Below are positions 34,601-44,318 of a stretch of DNA of 64,000 nucleotides, one piece after another. Both the position numbers and the translations under genes were made by a program. The notes below the pieces were generated by a model. It searched no databases. It had not been told where the DNA came from and saw only the letters and a program-made list of their open reading frames with translations. The number at the start of each line of letters is the position of its first letter. Position 1 is the first letter of the stretch. Source of the stretch: UKL13-2 sp038321965 (lineage in GTDB: Bacteria; Pseudomonadota; Gammaproteobacteria; Burkholderiales; Usitatibacteraceae); assembly GCA_038321965.1 (NCBI GenBank), contig JBBQFL010000017.1:1-64000 (forward strand). Reading direction: 5' to 3'.

Positions 34601-37600
34601 TTGCGTACGTCGATTTTTCATCAGCACGCCGGCATCGGCGCGCAACAGGCTATTGGCATAAACGACCGAGTTTGCCAAGCGTATGTAAAGCTGCGCCTCT
34701 GCTTCGGTGGCATTGATTTGCCGTAGCACCACCTGGCTGTGCGTCCAGGACAGTTCAAATACGCGGTCTGCCAACCGTCTGTCCTGATATTTTTCAACCA
34801 GCGTCATGGCCTGATCGCGGGTTTCGCCAACGCCCGAGACGATATCGATAGTCACGGTTTGGCGCGGCTCTATCGTGATCCGGCGGCGTATGGCGACAAT
34901 CGGATCGAGCACCGATCCCTGACTGCCCGACAACGCTACACCAGTCAATGCGACGGGTGCCGAAGTGTTACGTCCGCGACCGACGAACTTTGATCGGTCG
35001 GTCTCATATGAAGCGTCGCTCACCGCGGCGCCGTGTACGGCCATCAAGTGAAACATCCACGGCGACCGTTCGGCCCGCGAACGCGGTCGTCTGGTACAGA
35101 TAATGGCCTGTCGTGAAGGGACAATCTCCGTTTGCACGAAGAGATTGCTGAAGGCCGGATGCAGCGCGTCTGCATCCGCACGCGCGAGCACCACTTCAGC
35201 GTAGCTGGTTACCTCGATCGTTCGACGTGTTCGGGCGCGGTTAAAAATGCAAACGCGGCGCAGTTCGATCGGGTCCTCGGGAGAAGCAACGATCTCGGTG
35301 TGGGTGTCGTAATCGAGGTCGCGGCGGCGGAATTCGGCGCGGCCCTCTGAAAAAATTGCTTCGTAGGTTTCGGCGATCTTTAGCGTCGGCTGATGTGTGT
35401 TCGACCAGAACGCGCCGGTAGCTTCGTCGCGGATATAGCAAAATGTGCCCCGGTTATCGCAGGTCGAATCCTCCCGCCAACGGGTGACGGCAAGGTCGCG
35501 CCAACGGCTATAACCGCCCCCGGCATTGGTCACCATCACGTGGTAGTGGTTGCTGGACAGCAACTGGATTTCCGGCATATTGGTGGATGCACTGCCGATG
35601 AGGCGTACCGGCACTTCCCGGTCATTGGACAGGGAAGTGATGGAGGCGAATCTCACCGTGTGCAATTGCAGTGCGCCGACTTTGGGCACACGCTCCTGGA
35701 GCAGCAATGTGGTGGCCTGAAACATCGGGTCCGACACAAAGCGCTTCTGCATCGGTTGGTCCAACAGCAGGTAGGCGAGCGACAAAAACACCATGCCTTG
35801 GTGATGGGCCATGAAAGAGCGGATCACGACACCGGTCTGACCGCGCGGCAGTCGCGCGGCCGTGTAGTCGATGGCTTCGTAAAAGCCGTATTTGCCGGCC
35901 AATCCGCTGGCAGCGAGCCGTTGCAAGTTGGCGCATGCTGGTGCAGGCGCGATCATCAGCGCCAGCGCGGACGCATACGGCGTGACCACCAAGTCGTCAG
36001 CCAATCCGCGTTTGAGTCCCAGGCCGGGCACGCCAAACGCTCGATACTGGTAGTTAAGCGCCGCGTCGACGGTGTTGTAACCGGATTCGGAAATGCCCCA
36101 GGGCACATTGCGCTGCGCGCCGTAGGCGATCTGGCGCTCAACTGCGGCATGGTTGGTGCGAGCTAGCAGGGTATTTTCGAACGTGGGCATCACCAGCATC
36201 GGCATCAGGTACTCGAACATCGAGCCGCTCCACGAAAGCAACGCTGGCTCGCCATCGGTCGGCGTAAGCAGGCGCCCCAGCGCGAACCAGCTCTCCTGCG
36301 GAACCATTCCCTGCGCGATGGCGACAAAACTACCCAGCCTGGCCTCCGACGCAAGCATGTCGTAATAGCTCGAGTCCGCCCGATGTTCGCTGACGCTGTA
36401 GCCAATAGTGAACAGATGCCGCGCACGGTCATACAGAAATTCGCTTTCCATGCTCGTCAGGTGGCCAATCAGTGATGAAAACTGATCGATATCGCTGATG
36501 CGTTCGCGCGCAACACGACTTGCCTCCGTGCAGTCCCGTCTCAGCGCGAGCAGGCATGCGCGCTCACCTTCGGTAGCGTCGGCTTCCAGTTGCTGCTCCA
36601 ACGCCGATAGCCACTTCGGGTCACTATTCGCGAGCGAGCGCAGCGTGGGGACTTCAATCGCGTCCAGCATGCGTTGAAGTCGGCTGCTTGCGCCAGCCGC
36701 CGCACTCGACGGCGCGAGCAAGGTCAGCTCGCTGAGCGATAGCTGGCATTGTGATGTCAGCAATCCGGACCACCGGCGCGCCTCCCCAAGCTGATCCGCC
36801 GGTAACGCATCGGACTCCACTTCAAGACTGGCTGCGAGCATGTCGGCGGACTGTAGAAAACGCGTGAGCCAATGATAGGTAGCGGCAAGCGACAACATGG
36901 GCACAAGGGCGGCGAACGCGAGCTGCTCATTGAGTTGATCAATAAAAATCTGTACGGCTGGAGGCGGGTCCGGCGCGCCTTCCTTGAGCACACTCAAGGT
37001 GCTGGATAAGCCCGCGAAAAGTTGCGGCGAGAGAAATCGATCATCCGGAAGTGCCAGCAGACCTGCCCGCAACGTCAACAAATGGCCGGCGAGATTACCG
37101 CTGTCTACCGAGGAAATATACAGTGGCAATAGGGGCTGCATGGACTGCGTGTCATACCAGTTGTAGAAATGGCCGCGGTGCCGCGTCAGGCTAGCCATTG
37201 CGGTCAGTGTATTGGCAGTACGCTCGAGAAGGTCGCCAGTTGCAATGTAGCCGAAGTCGTACGCGGCCAGATTGGCCAACAGCGCCAGTCCCATATTGGT
37301 TGGGGAGGTGCGATGCGCAACGACGCTCACCGGGTGCTCCTGATAATTATCGGGTGGCAGCCAGTGATCTTCGGGGCCAACGAAGGTCTCGAAAAAGGCC
37401 CAAGTCTTGCGCGCGTTTTTATGCAGGAAGGCGATCTGGTCCGTGGTTAGTTTGCTGGCCCGCCGTACGCGCGGCAGGCTCAGCCACCAGGCGACCGCTG
37501 GCGCCGCTGCCCACAAGACCAGAAACGGCAACGCCGCCAGCGACGACGCCGACACAGCGATGAGCAGACACGCAGCGGTGGCGATGGCGATGACCGGGGC

Positions 37601-40483
37601 AACCCACATGGTCCGGTAACTGGCCCACATGCTGGTTGCACCAGAGCTCGTCGCGCTGCTCGAAGGTGTCCACTCCAACAATCGCTTTTTAGTGACTGCG
37701 ATCCGCCAGTTAGTGCGAATGATGGCGTCCAGGCTGTAGGCCGCTTCAAAAGGCAAGCAGGCAAGTGTGAACATCGCCTGCGCAAACTGGCTACCGATGG
37801 GTGCCATTGCCTGCAAAAGATGCTGATACAGTGTTACGTCTTCACGTTTTTGCATCAGCTCCACAATCACCGCGATGAGAATTGGCATCACGAAGATGCC
37901 CATCACCGCAGCCGTCCATAGCCATGCCGGGGTCAACAGGGTCCAGCCGATGAGCAACAACAGCATCGTGGCTGCCGGACCCAGACTGCGGCGTAGATTG
38001 TCGAAAATCTTCCACTGTGAAAGCGCCGACAGCGGGTTTGGCCGACTGGTAGCATCCGCGCCGCTGCCGGGCACGCGCCGCAACAGCCATGAGGCAATTT
38101 GCCAATCGCCGCGAATCCAGCGATGGCGGCGGCTCACGTCGGCGCTGTAACGCGACGGATATTGTTCATACAACTGCACATCGCTCAATAGCGCCGAGCG
38201 CACGTAGCAGCCTTCCAGCAAATCGTGACTGAGGATGCGGTTTTCGGGAAAGCGGCCCTTTAGCGCTTGCTCAAAGGCGTCAACGTCGTAAATGCCTTTG
38301 CCGATAAATGAACCTTCGTCGAATACGTCCTGGTATACGTCAGAGATCGCCCGCGTATAAGGATCGATGCCAGGCTCGCTGCCAAACAACCGGGCGTAGC
38401 GTGACTGGTCTGTCGCGGGCATGCTAACCGCAACGCGCGGTTGCAAAATGCCGTAGCCACGCCTGACGCAGCCGCTGGCCGCGTCAAACTCGGCGCGATT
38501 CAGCGGATGCGCCATGGCGCTTGCAAACTGCCGCGCTGAGTCTCGTGGCAACTGCGTGTCGGTATCGAGCGTAATGACATATTTCACACTGGCCAACACC
38601 GACGTATCCCCTGTAATCCGAGAGAAGCAACTGGTGTCGCCACCGCGCAGCAGTGCGTTCAAATCCGCAAGCTTGCCGCGTTTGCGCTCGTAACCCATCC
38701 ACGTGGCTTCGCTGGCATTCCAGCGCCGCGGTCGATGAAGCAGAAAAAAATGGTTCTGGCCGGTGTTGCGGTACTTTTCGTTGAGTGCTGCGATGCGCAC
38801 TTCCGCCAGCTGCACCAATTCCTCATCCGTTGGGTGCGATTCCGAGGCCGCATCGCAAAAATCAGTGAGCAGTGCAAAGTGCAGATTGTCATCGCGATTG
38901 GCCAGAAACCGGACTTCCAGCGCCTCGACCAAATCCTCGGCCGCGCCGCAGCTGGTGATCATGGTCGGTACCACGACCAGCGTCCGCGATGCAGCGGGAA
39001 TGCCTTTGGAGTAATCCATGCGCGGCAACAGAACCGGCGCCACCAGCAACGTCACAAGCCAGTTGACCAGCGGCAGGGCGAGTTGGCTGGTCGCCAGCAG
39101 CAGCAACACGGCCATCAAGATGAAAATCCAGATTGAGGTAGTGGCCCAGTTGACGCGGACCAATACGCCTGCACTCATCAGCAACGTGAACAGCGCGATC
39201 AATCCCAGGTAGGGCAGTATCGGCATCCTGCCGCACGATTTCTTCAGATCATCACGTATTGAGTTCCGGTATGTCACGGCGCGCTCCAGCAGCAGCAAGC
39301 CCTCGTCGATCAGGTAGAAGCCAACGTGCGCACGGCGGCCCTCGGCCGGGCTGCCGGCCACGCTCTCCTGAGCCAGCCGGATGGCTGCCCGGGCGACTTC
39401 AAGCTCGGTGTGCGGGCTGCGCCTGGCGGTTCGCTCCACGACGTGGCGGTAACGGTCACGTGTCGCAAAATCCATATTCCGGTAAGTGTCTAGCGGATCG
39501 CTGCGCAACGTTTGCTCGACCAGACTCATCGTTTCGACAAATTCGCGCCAGTCCATGGCGCTCAGGAAACGCAGACTGGCGATGCTGTTGCTGATGGAAA
39601 CCTGGGCCGACGCCTGCTTCTGGCTTTCAGTCTGCACCAATTGCTCAATGGTTTGCTGCGACTCCGATAGGAGCCGTTCAATCCACGTGAGTGGCAACGC
39701 CAGCGCCGCCCCCTGGCCCTGCAGCTTGCGTACGAATTCGGCGACAAACTGTGTTGTCATCGGTGGATTGGATCGCGCCATATCAGCGATAACCAGCACC
39801 AGATTTTTCGCATCTTTCTCGGCAATCTCGGTCATGCGGTTGGCCCAGACGTTGGCGAGGTCGCGATCATTCATGCCATCAGAGACGCGCACCGCAACGC
39901 GACGCAGATTCTCGATCAAAGCCAGACGGAGCATGATCGGAATGGCCCACAGCTCGCCTAGCTTGAGGCCGGTAACAGATTGATAAGCGGTTACGAAGCA
40001 CCCCAGATTCTCCGGGTCGACCCTGCCATCACCGTGCGAGATGGTTTGCAGTGCTATGTCGTACACGCGCGGCAAGTTGACCGAATCGCCGCGCGCGAGC
40101 CTGGGCAGTTCGCGGCTGTAACCTTTCGGCAGGTGACGCTTGGCGGTGCGAATCTGTTCTTCGATGAGGTAGAAATTATCAAGTAGCCATTCGCCGGCAG
40201 GCGTGATCCGCCGACCGTCCGTTACAGCGGCGGTCAGTTGATTGCAGACGCCGATCAAGACACTCTCGTTTTCTGCGAGCCTCCCAAGCAACCGATCTGG
40301 CCCGCGCGTTGAGGCTATCCGATGCGCTTCAGCGAGCACCTTTGCATGCTGTGCAAGCTGGCTGGCGCTGAGCAGCGCGGATCGCAGCGGCTGTTCGTCG
40401 ACCGATACCCGTTTGCCCAAAGTAAATCCACCAACTGCGGTCCACCAGTGAAGGAACTTGCCGACAATGTTTGGTTTATTCAC
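31643..40483 (-). CDS. ndvB: cyclic beta-1,2-glucan synthase-like protein (GT84-GH94)
   Basis: 2946 residues, the usual size of NdvB/ChvB. In order: helical N-terminus (1-425); membrane helices (about 430-490); a family 2/84 glycosyltransferase domain (about 500-830) with TLDTDTQLPRDSA and the RRHRWIRGDWQ motif; further membrane helices (about 860-1000); a glucoamylase-like domain (about 1050-1480); and two GH94/carbohydrate-binding modules ending in the phosphorylase domain with GSGDWNDGMN, whose Asp is the expected acid catalyst. It should build and cyclise osmoregulated periplasmic glucans at the inner membrane from UDP-glucose. No NdvA-type exporter is adjacent. The nearest same-strand genes are hundreds of bases away, so it is probably monocistronic. 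Confidence 0.9.
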   Translation of the reverse strand: MNKPNIVGKFLHWWTAVGGFTLGKRVSVDEQPLRSALLSASQLAQHAKVLAEAHRIASTRGPDRLLGRLAENESVLIGVCNQLTAAVTDGRRITPAGEWLLDNFYLIEEQIRTAKRHLPKGYSRELPRLARGDSVNLPRVYDIALQTISHGDGRVDPENLGCFVTAYQSVTGLKLGELWAIPIMLRLALIENLRRVAVRVSDGMNDRDLANVWANRMTEIAEKDAKNLVLVIADMARSNPPMTTQFVAEFVRKLQGQGAALALPLTWIERLLSESQQTIEQLVQTESQKQASAQVSISNSIASLRFLSAMDWREFVETMSLVEQTLRSDPLDTYRNMDFATRDRYRHVVERTARRSPHTELEVARAAIRLAQESVAGSPAEGRRAHVGFYLIDEGLLLLERAVTYRNSIRDDLKKSCGRMPILPYLGLIALFTLLMSAGVLVRVNWATTSIWIFILMAVLLLLATSQLALPLVNWLVTLLVAPVLLPRMDYSKGIPAASRTLVVVPTMITSCGAAEDLVEALEVRFLANRDDNLHFALLTDFCDAASESHPTDEELVQLAEVRIAALNEKYRNTGQNHFFLLHRPRRWNASEATWMGYERKRGKLADLNALLRGGDTSCFSRITGDTSVLASVKYVITLDTDTQLPRDSARQFASAMAHPLNRAEFDAASGCVRRGYGILQPRVAVSMPATDQSRYARLFGSEPGIDPYTRAISDVYQDVFDEGSFIGKGIYDVDAFEQALKGRFPENRILSHDLLEGCYVRSALLSDVQLYEQYPSRYSADVSRRHRWIRGDWQIASWLLRRVPGSGADATSRPNPLSALSQWKIFDNLRRSLGPAATMLLLLIGWTLLTPAWLWTAAVMGIFVMPILIAVIVELMQKREDVTLYQHLLQAMAPIGSQFAQAMFTLACLPFEAAYSLDAIIRTNWRIAVTKKRLLEWTPSSSATSSGATSMWASYRTMWVAPVIAIATAACLLIAVSASSLAALPFLVLWAAAPAVAWWLSLPRVRRASKLTTDQIAFLHKNARKTWAFFETFVGPEDHWLPPDNYQEHPVSVVAHRTSPTNMGLALLANLAAYDFGYIATGDLLERTANTLTAMASLTRHRGHFYNWYDTQSMQPLLPLYISSVDSGNLAGHLLTLRAGLLALPDDRFLSPQLFAGLSSTLSVLKEGAPDPPPAVQIFIDQLNEQLAFAALVPMLSLAATYHWLTRFLQSADMLAASLEVESDALPADQLGEARRWSGLLTSQCQLSLSELTLLAPSSAAAGASSRLQRMLDAIEVPTLRSLANSDPKWLSALEQQLEADATEGERACLLALRRDCTEASRVARERISDIDQFSSLIGHLTSMESEFLYDRARHLFTIGYSVSEHRADSSYYDMLASEARLGSFVAIAQGMVPQESWFALGRLLTPTDGEPALLSWSGSMFEYLMPMLVMPTFENTLLARTNHAAVERQIAYGAQRNVPWGISESGYNTVDAALNYQYRAFGVPGLGLKRGLADDLVVTPYASALALMIAPAPACANLQRLAASGLAGKYGFYEAIDYTAARLPRGQTGVVIRSFMAHHQGMVFLSLAYLLLDQPMQKRFVSDPMFQATTLLLQERVPKVGALQLHTVRFASITSLSNDREVPVRLIGSASTNMPEIQLLSSNHYHVMVTNAGGGYSRWRDLAVTRWREDSTCDNRGTFCYIRDEATGAFWSNTHQPTLKIAETYEAIFSEGRAEFRRRDLDYDTHTEIVASPEDPIELRRVCIFNRARTRRTIEVTSYAEVVLARADADALHPAFSNLFVQTEIVPSRQAIICTRRPRSRAERSPWMFHLMAVHGAAVSDASYETDRSKFVGRGRNTSAPVALTGVALSGSQGSVLDPIVAIRRRITIEPRQTVTIDIVSGVGETRDQAMTLVEKYQDRRLADRVFELSWTHSQVVLRQINATEAEAQLYIRLANSVVYANSLLRADAGVLMKNRRTQSGLWGYAISGDLPIVLLQISDPQNIELVRQLVKAHAYWRLKGLVVDLVVWNEDRGGYRQLLQEQIMGLIAAGIEAQVIDRPGGIFVRSAEHMSIEDRNLFETVARAIITDKRGSLADQINRRALGDVRAPHLNQPRLKPSRIHRPDTSTSTPQRPLSTSLADLLYDNGLGGFSPDGREYVITTTRGKPTPAPWVNVLANPRFGTVISESGMAYTWSDNAHEFRLTPWHNDPVSDSSGEALYLRDEESGHFWSPTPLPCGGESAYECRHGFGVSTFEHVEDGIRTQLVVTVSLDDAIKFSVLTVSNESGRPRRLSATGYVEWVLGDLKARSTMHVITEIDALSGALRARNAYNTEFGEHVAFFDVNESTRTFTGDRVEFLGRNGSMGNPAAMLRTQLSNKVGAGLDPCAAIQVLFELADGEEHECVFKLGDGRNLAEAQKLLQRYREPYSAHDALEKVKNHWQRTLGAVQVETPDASLNVLLNGWLVYQTMACRLWARSGYYQSGGAYGFRDQLQDVMALVHARPMLMREHLLLCASRQFTEGDVQHWWHPPSGRGVRTHCSDDYLWLPLAAARYVLTTGDTGVLSDSVRYLDGRQVNADDDSYYDLPNRAEEAGSLYRHCVRAIEHGLTVGAHGLPLIGSGDWNDGMNMVGIHGKGESIWLGFFLCEVLQQFTRVARLHGDTAFAERCLNERDTLVQNLEKHGWDGEWYRRAYFDDGTPLGSAANDECQIDSIAQSWSVLSGVGEIKRTQMAMNSLDARLVRRDDRIIQLLDPPFDKSELDPGYIRGYVPGVRENGGQYTHGAIWAAMAFAAMGDSRRAWQLTNMINPISHATTAEATAIYKIEPYVIAADVYGVPPHTGRGGWSWYTGSAGWMYRLLLESLLGLRLEIDRLTFTPCLPPDWPSFNLQYRYRETVYQITVIQVPATDDGEIGKTRVTLDGSVTTDVAIVLVDDRQPHTAEVRVKSRQQMTATAGSMVGAQETISR

Positions 40484-40879
40484 GTGAAAGCCTGCGGTCT
40501 AGCGTAGCGGCGTCGTGGTGCGTTTGTCAGCGTGGACTTGGTTAACGAGCGGTAGCTCACGCTGACGGCTGCCCATTTCCAGGGCTTGCTGGCTCGGGTA
40601 ATTAACGCCAAGGCGGCTCGGCACAAGTTGATTTCCGGTCCGGCAATCGCCGATGAGCGCAGTAAAGCGCAGCGTCGGACTGTTAAAGCTTCCCGTGGCC
40701 AAGCCGCTGGCTGGACCGTGCGGGTCTGGTCAGCGCGTCCCCGCTGTGTTCGAAATTTGCAACTAACGCCGACGCAACCGCCGTTGTGGCCAACGCCAAT
40801 GGACACACAAGTACGGGCAACGCAGTTTGCACGATGCCAAACCCACTCGACGTGGGTTGCCCGTGACGATCTAAAGCAC
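40484..40879. other. intergenic region upstream of ndvB-like gene
   Basis: No gene supported; the open frames here lack protein-like composition. The only structure seen is the inverted repeat at 40813-40864. Confidence 0.4.
40813..40864. repeat. inverted repeat with nested hairpin
   Basis: ACGGGCAAC and GTTGCCCGT form a 9 bp outer stem; ACCCA and TGGGT form an inner stem. It lies 16 bp past the stop of the DUF3096 gene and may end its transcript. Confidence 0.5.
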
Positions 40880-41035
40880 TCAGCGAAGATGAAAATTTCC
40901 TGTGCCCAGCAACCCGAGCAAGCCGATAATGATCAAATACAAAGCGACGATGTAGTTCAACAATTTTGGCATGACCAAAATAAGAATGCCCGCTAATAGG
41001 GAAATCAGCGGGCCGATACTAAAGTTGATATTCAT
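40880..41035 (-). CDS. DUF3096 small membrane protein
   Basis: 51 residues: FSIGPLISLLAGILILVMP, then LLNYIVALYLIIIGLLGLLG and a short polar tail. This is the DUF3096 pattern of two short helices with a Pro-Lys-Leu-Leu-Asn turn. AAGGAG stands 9 bp before the ATG. Confidence 0.82.
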   Translation of the reverse strand: MNINFSIGPLISLLAGILILVMPKLLNYIVALYLIIIGLLGLLGTGNFHLR

Positions 41036-41240
41036 AGGGAACTCCTTGGTTGTTTGAAGATGGCAGCGGATTGCGTTGATGAGCGTTGCTCTAGGCGATC
41101 ACGCGTTTTGACTGCGGAATTGGTGCGGCATATGAGGCTAGCCAAGCAGCGCTATTGAGTCAGTGCGGTAACACACATAGCGGGCCAGCTTGGGCGCCTC
41201 ACATGGCACTCGCCCTCAGAGCGTTCGTGGCCTGACGCTG

Positions 41241-42170
41241 CTAGCCCGCCTGCTGCCGCAAGTTTTCTCTGCGCTTCATGTCCAGGTATTGGCTTTGCTC
41301 CATTTCGTGCAGTTGTCGAGGATATCGCTCAACGGCAAGAAACCAGTCTTTGATACGCTTTTCAAATTGCGCCGAGGGCTGCACCGACAACGCGCCGAGA
41401 TAGGATTCGACCGCGAGGTGATAGCGCATGGTATTGCGTTCCACCAGCCCGCGCATGCCATCGACGTACTCCGGTTGTCCGTCATTGTCCACACCCGTGA
41501 CCGTGAAGCCTACCTTGTCACGGCCGATGGTGCTGAAATACGCGCGCATGGCAAGATTGGCGGTGATACCGAAGCCGTAGGCGTAGGAAAGATGCACGAA
41601 CGTCTGACCGTTCTCCAGCGGCGTTGCCTCCAGCGTGATGCGATAGTCGTGTGTACTGAGCGGGCCTGCGTCTGCACGCAACAACACGCGCATATAGTCG
41701 GGATGGCGGTCGGCGAGTTTCCAGGCAAAGGTCAGGCGGAACGAGTCCGCAAGCGGCTGGTCGAATTTTTTGCCGACGTTCATGATTAGCTCAGTACCGG
41801 TGGAGTTCTGCGCTGTTTTGCAGTATTTGGTATTGAGATGCAGGATCAGAATGTCGCACCAGCTCTGCGCGCCCGTCAGCGCTTCACTGACGATGGGAAA
41901 GGGGTGCGGCACCACCGCATAGACGTCACCTTTTACGTCTTTGGAGGTCTGGGTTGATTCGAGCACCAGTGGACGCTGAAAAACATTGTGGGCGATGCGA
42001 TCACGCAATTCATCGTGCCGGGCACGTAACGCCGATGCCGAACCCGCATCGTATGCATTGATGACCGGCGGTGCAGCTTCTGCCAGCGTGAAGCCGGTCA
42101 AGATCCATAAGACCAGCCCTGCGAACATCAACAACACGCAGGTGAGGACGGGAGAAGGTTGCTTACTCAT
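41241..42170 (-). CDS. unknown exported protein
   Basis: 309 residues. One N-terminal hydrophobic helix (about 10-32, LTCVLLMFAGLVLWILTGFTLAEA) serves as anchor or signal. The remainder is a mixed alpha/beta domain with two Cys (WCDILILHLNTKYCK) and the motif YGFGITANLAMRAYFSTIGRDKVGFTV. No enzymatic family is recognised. It starts 34 bp past the stop of the cardiolipin-synthase-like gene, so both may be one transcript. Confidence 0.65.
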   Translation of the reverse strand: MSKQPSPVLTCVLLMFAGLVLWILTGFTLAEAAPPVINAYDAGSASALRARHDELRDRIAHNVFQRPLVLESTQTSKDVKGDVYAVVPHPFPIVSEALTGAQSWCDILILHLNTKYCKTAQNSTGTELIMNVGKKFDQPLADSFRLTFAWKLADRHPDYMRVLLRADAGPLSTHDYRITLEATPLENGQTFVHLSYAYGFGITANLAMRAYFSTIGRDKVGFTVTGVDNDGQPEYVDGMRGLVERNTMRYHLAVESYLGALSVQPSAQFEKRIKDWFLAVERYPRQLHEMEQSQYLDMKRRENLRQQAG

Positions 42171-42204
42171 CGGAAACTCTCCAGGTTCATAGCCTTCTCT
42201 GGGT

Positions 42205-43626
42205 TCATAGCCAATAGACCCACACGCGCGCCGCCTGCTCTCTTATGCGCAGCATGATCGGGCGGGACCGCCAGGCGTCGGCTGTGATGCGCTGGGAGGC
42301 GACGAGATCCTTATCGAACATGGCATTCATCTGTGCGCCGAATTCAGGACTTAGTACGACGGCATTGATCTCGTCGTTATGTAGAAAACTCCGCCAGTCG
42401 AGATTGGTTGACCCGATCGTCGACCAGACGCCATCGATCAGTGCGGTCTTGGCGTGCAGCAAGGCATCATTGCGTTCGTAGATCTCGATACCCGCGTTCA
42501 ACAGTTCGCTGTAATAGGAGCGTCCGGCGTGAAATATCAAACCCGAGTCGGTCTTGCTGGGCAGGATGATCTTGACGTCAACACTGCGCTTGACTGCTTC
42601 CTTGAGCGCATTCATGAGGATATCGTCGGGCGCAAAATAGGCGTTGGTGAGATAAATCGATGTTTCCGCGCTGTTGATGGCTGAGACCAACGTGTTGTAT
42701 ATCTGACCGCCGCCGTCGTCAGAGGAACTGCCGATGGCGCGAACCACTTCCTTGCCCTTTTGCAGCGGCTCGGGAAAATATTTCCGTTCCGGCAGCGGCT
42801 CGCCCTTCTGCTTTTTCCAGGTATCGAGGAACAGTTTCTGAAACTCGGCGACCACCGGGCCTTCGACCAGTAAATGGGTGTCCCGCCAGGGCACCTTGGT
42901 TTTGGCCGGATCCATAGCCGCGCGTCGCAAGCTCGAACCGCTCGAGTAAACATTGCTGATATTCACGCCGCCAAGAAACGCACTGTAACCATCGACAATC
43001 AATAATTTCCGATGGTCGCGCTGATTTATCTGCCAGCCCTTTTTGGCATCCAAGGGGTTGACCGGATTGAATTCAACGATCTTGACGCCGCCATCCCTGA
43101 GCCGCTGGAAAAATTCCTTGGGTGTCTGCAACGATCCAACGCTGTCGTAGATCAGGCTCACGGCTACACCCTGCTGCTGTCGGGCAATCAGGGCGTCAGA
43201 AAATTTCTTGCCGATCTCATCGTCCTCGATGATATAAGTTTCCATATTGATATGGTCTTTTGCCGCAGCGATGGCCTTGAACATCGCGGCGTAGGTCGAC
43301 TCACCGTCCTGGAACAACGTGGTGCGGTTGCTCACGACCAACGGGCTACCAGCGATCGCCTGCTCCAGTGCGAGATGGCGGTCAAATATGCCGGTTTCTT
43401 CGCTTCGCTGATTCAGTCCGGCAAGGATAGCCTTGCTTTGAGCGGTAGAAAGCGCGCCGCGCACGCCGACCATTTTTACCGGTGCTGTCGTTCCTGCCAT
43501 GGTGTCGATATTCATCTGCGGTAGCGCCGCACAGCCCGTAAGGCCGACCAGAAGCATCGCCATAGTGCTGCTTATGACAGTTAGCCACCTGGAACGTGTG
43601 GATTGTGTGCAAGTGAAAGTGTGCAC
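42205..43626 (-). CDS. phospholipase D / cardiolipin synthase-like lipoprotein
   Basis: 473 residues from a GTG at 43626 with GGGAGAGA upstream. A lipoprotein-type signal ends in LLVGLTGC. Two PLD motifs are present: HRKLLIVDG (about residue 215) and HAKTALIDG (about residue 390), each H-x-K-x4-D, so the phosphodiesterase site is complete. This fits a ClsB/ClsC-like cardiolipin synthase, but the lipoprotein anchor places it at the outer or inner membrane facing the periplasm. A further upstream start at 43791 is possible but that stretch lacks protein character. Confidence 0.82.
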   Translation of the reverse strand: MHTFTCTQSTRSRWLTVISSTMAMLLVGLTGCAALPQMNIDTMAGTTAPVKMVGVRGALSTAQSKAILAGLNQRSEETGIFDRHLALEQAIAGSPLVVSNRTTLFQDGESTYAAMFKAIAAAKDHINMETYIIEDDEIGKKFSDALIARQQQGVAVSLIYDSVGSLQTPKEFFQRLRDGGVKIVEFNPVNPLDAKKGWQINQRDHRKLLIVDGYSAFLGGVNISNVYSSGSSLRRAAMDPAKTKVPWRDTHLLVEGPVVAEFQKLFLDTWKKQKGEPLPERKYFPEPLQKGKEVVRAIGSSSDDGGGQIYNTLVSAINSAETSIYLTNAYFAPDDILMNALKEAVKRSVDVKIILPSKTDSGLIFHAGRSYYSELLNAGIEIYERNDALLHAKTALIDGVWSTIGSTNLDWRSFLHNDEINAVVLSPEFGAQMNAMFDKDLVASQRITADAWRSRPIMLRIREQAARVWVYWL

Positions 43627-44122
43627 GACTCTCTCCCTGATGCGATTGAACTTATTGGGGAAGAATAAAGCCGCTACAGCGGATTTGTTACCAGCCAAAT
43701 ACGACAAAAGAAGTGGGAAGACGCCTACAAATGACGTTATGCCTGGTTGAGCAATTGGCGTCGTTGTGTCTGGCGTTGCCTCACAGCGCAAGCGGGTGCG
43801 TTCATATCAACGGGCGGTGCGTTGATTTTTTCGAAGGTGTGCGGCACCATGGACTCGCTGCTGGAGGGACTGGCCCAATTCTCGCTGTCAATTGCAAACA
43901 CGAGCATGGGTGCGGCCTCCAGGCCGAAAGTGTCTGAAACGGCGCGCCAATGCTTGTGTTTAGCGTTGTTTGTGAAGATGTTGCTACGGCATTCCGGACA
44001 TTATTTCGAACTTCGATCTTTGGGCTCCGATGCCAGACGACTAGGCCGAGACCCCATACATTCTTTAAATCGAATGATGCGATCCGCGAAGAGCGCATCA
44101 CTGCGATGTCAAAAACCACGCG
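43627..44122. other. intergenic region with repeat copy D
   Basis: No gene supported. Only repeat copy D (43896-43961) stands out. Confidence 0.4.
43896..43961. repeat. dispersed palindromic repeat, copy D
   Basis: AAACACGAGCATGGG at the left pairs with CCAATGCTTGTGTTT at the right. The centre is GGCCTCCAGGCCGAAAGTGT. One of the best-preserved copies, in line with 26961, 48581 and 58249. Confidence 0.65.
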
Positions 44123-44281
44123 TCAAATTTTGCCCATCACCAGCAAAATAATGAGGATAAGCACAACCAGACCGAGACCACCGCTGGGCCCGTAGCCCCA
44201 GCTTCTGCTATGCCCCCAGGTCGGCAGGGCGCCGACCAGAATCAGGATGAGTACAACCAGCAATATGGTTCCTAGACCCAT
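44123..44281 (-). CDS. DUF3309 small membrane protein
   Basis: 52 residues: MGLGTILLVVLILILVGALP, a Trp/Gly/Ser-rich loop (TWGHSRSWGYGPSGG) and a second helix (LGLVVLILIILLVMG). This is the DUF3309 pattern. It lies 37 bp downstream of the collagen-like lipoprotein gene, same strand, and is probably transcribed with it. Confidence 0.85.
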   Translation of the reverse strand: MGLGTILLVVLILILVGALPTWGHSRSWGYGPSGGLGLVVLILIILLVMGKI

Positions 44282-44318
44282 ACATTTCTCCTTGGTGTTA
44301 AGTGAAGTGTGAAGCGAT

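Noticed and set aside
40480..40806. 108-codon minus-strand frame upstream of the ndvB-like gene
   Set aside because: No recognisable family or start signal; it overlaps the start of the large gene.
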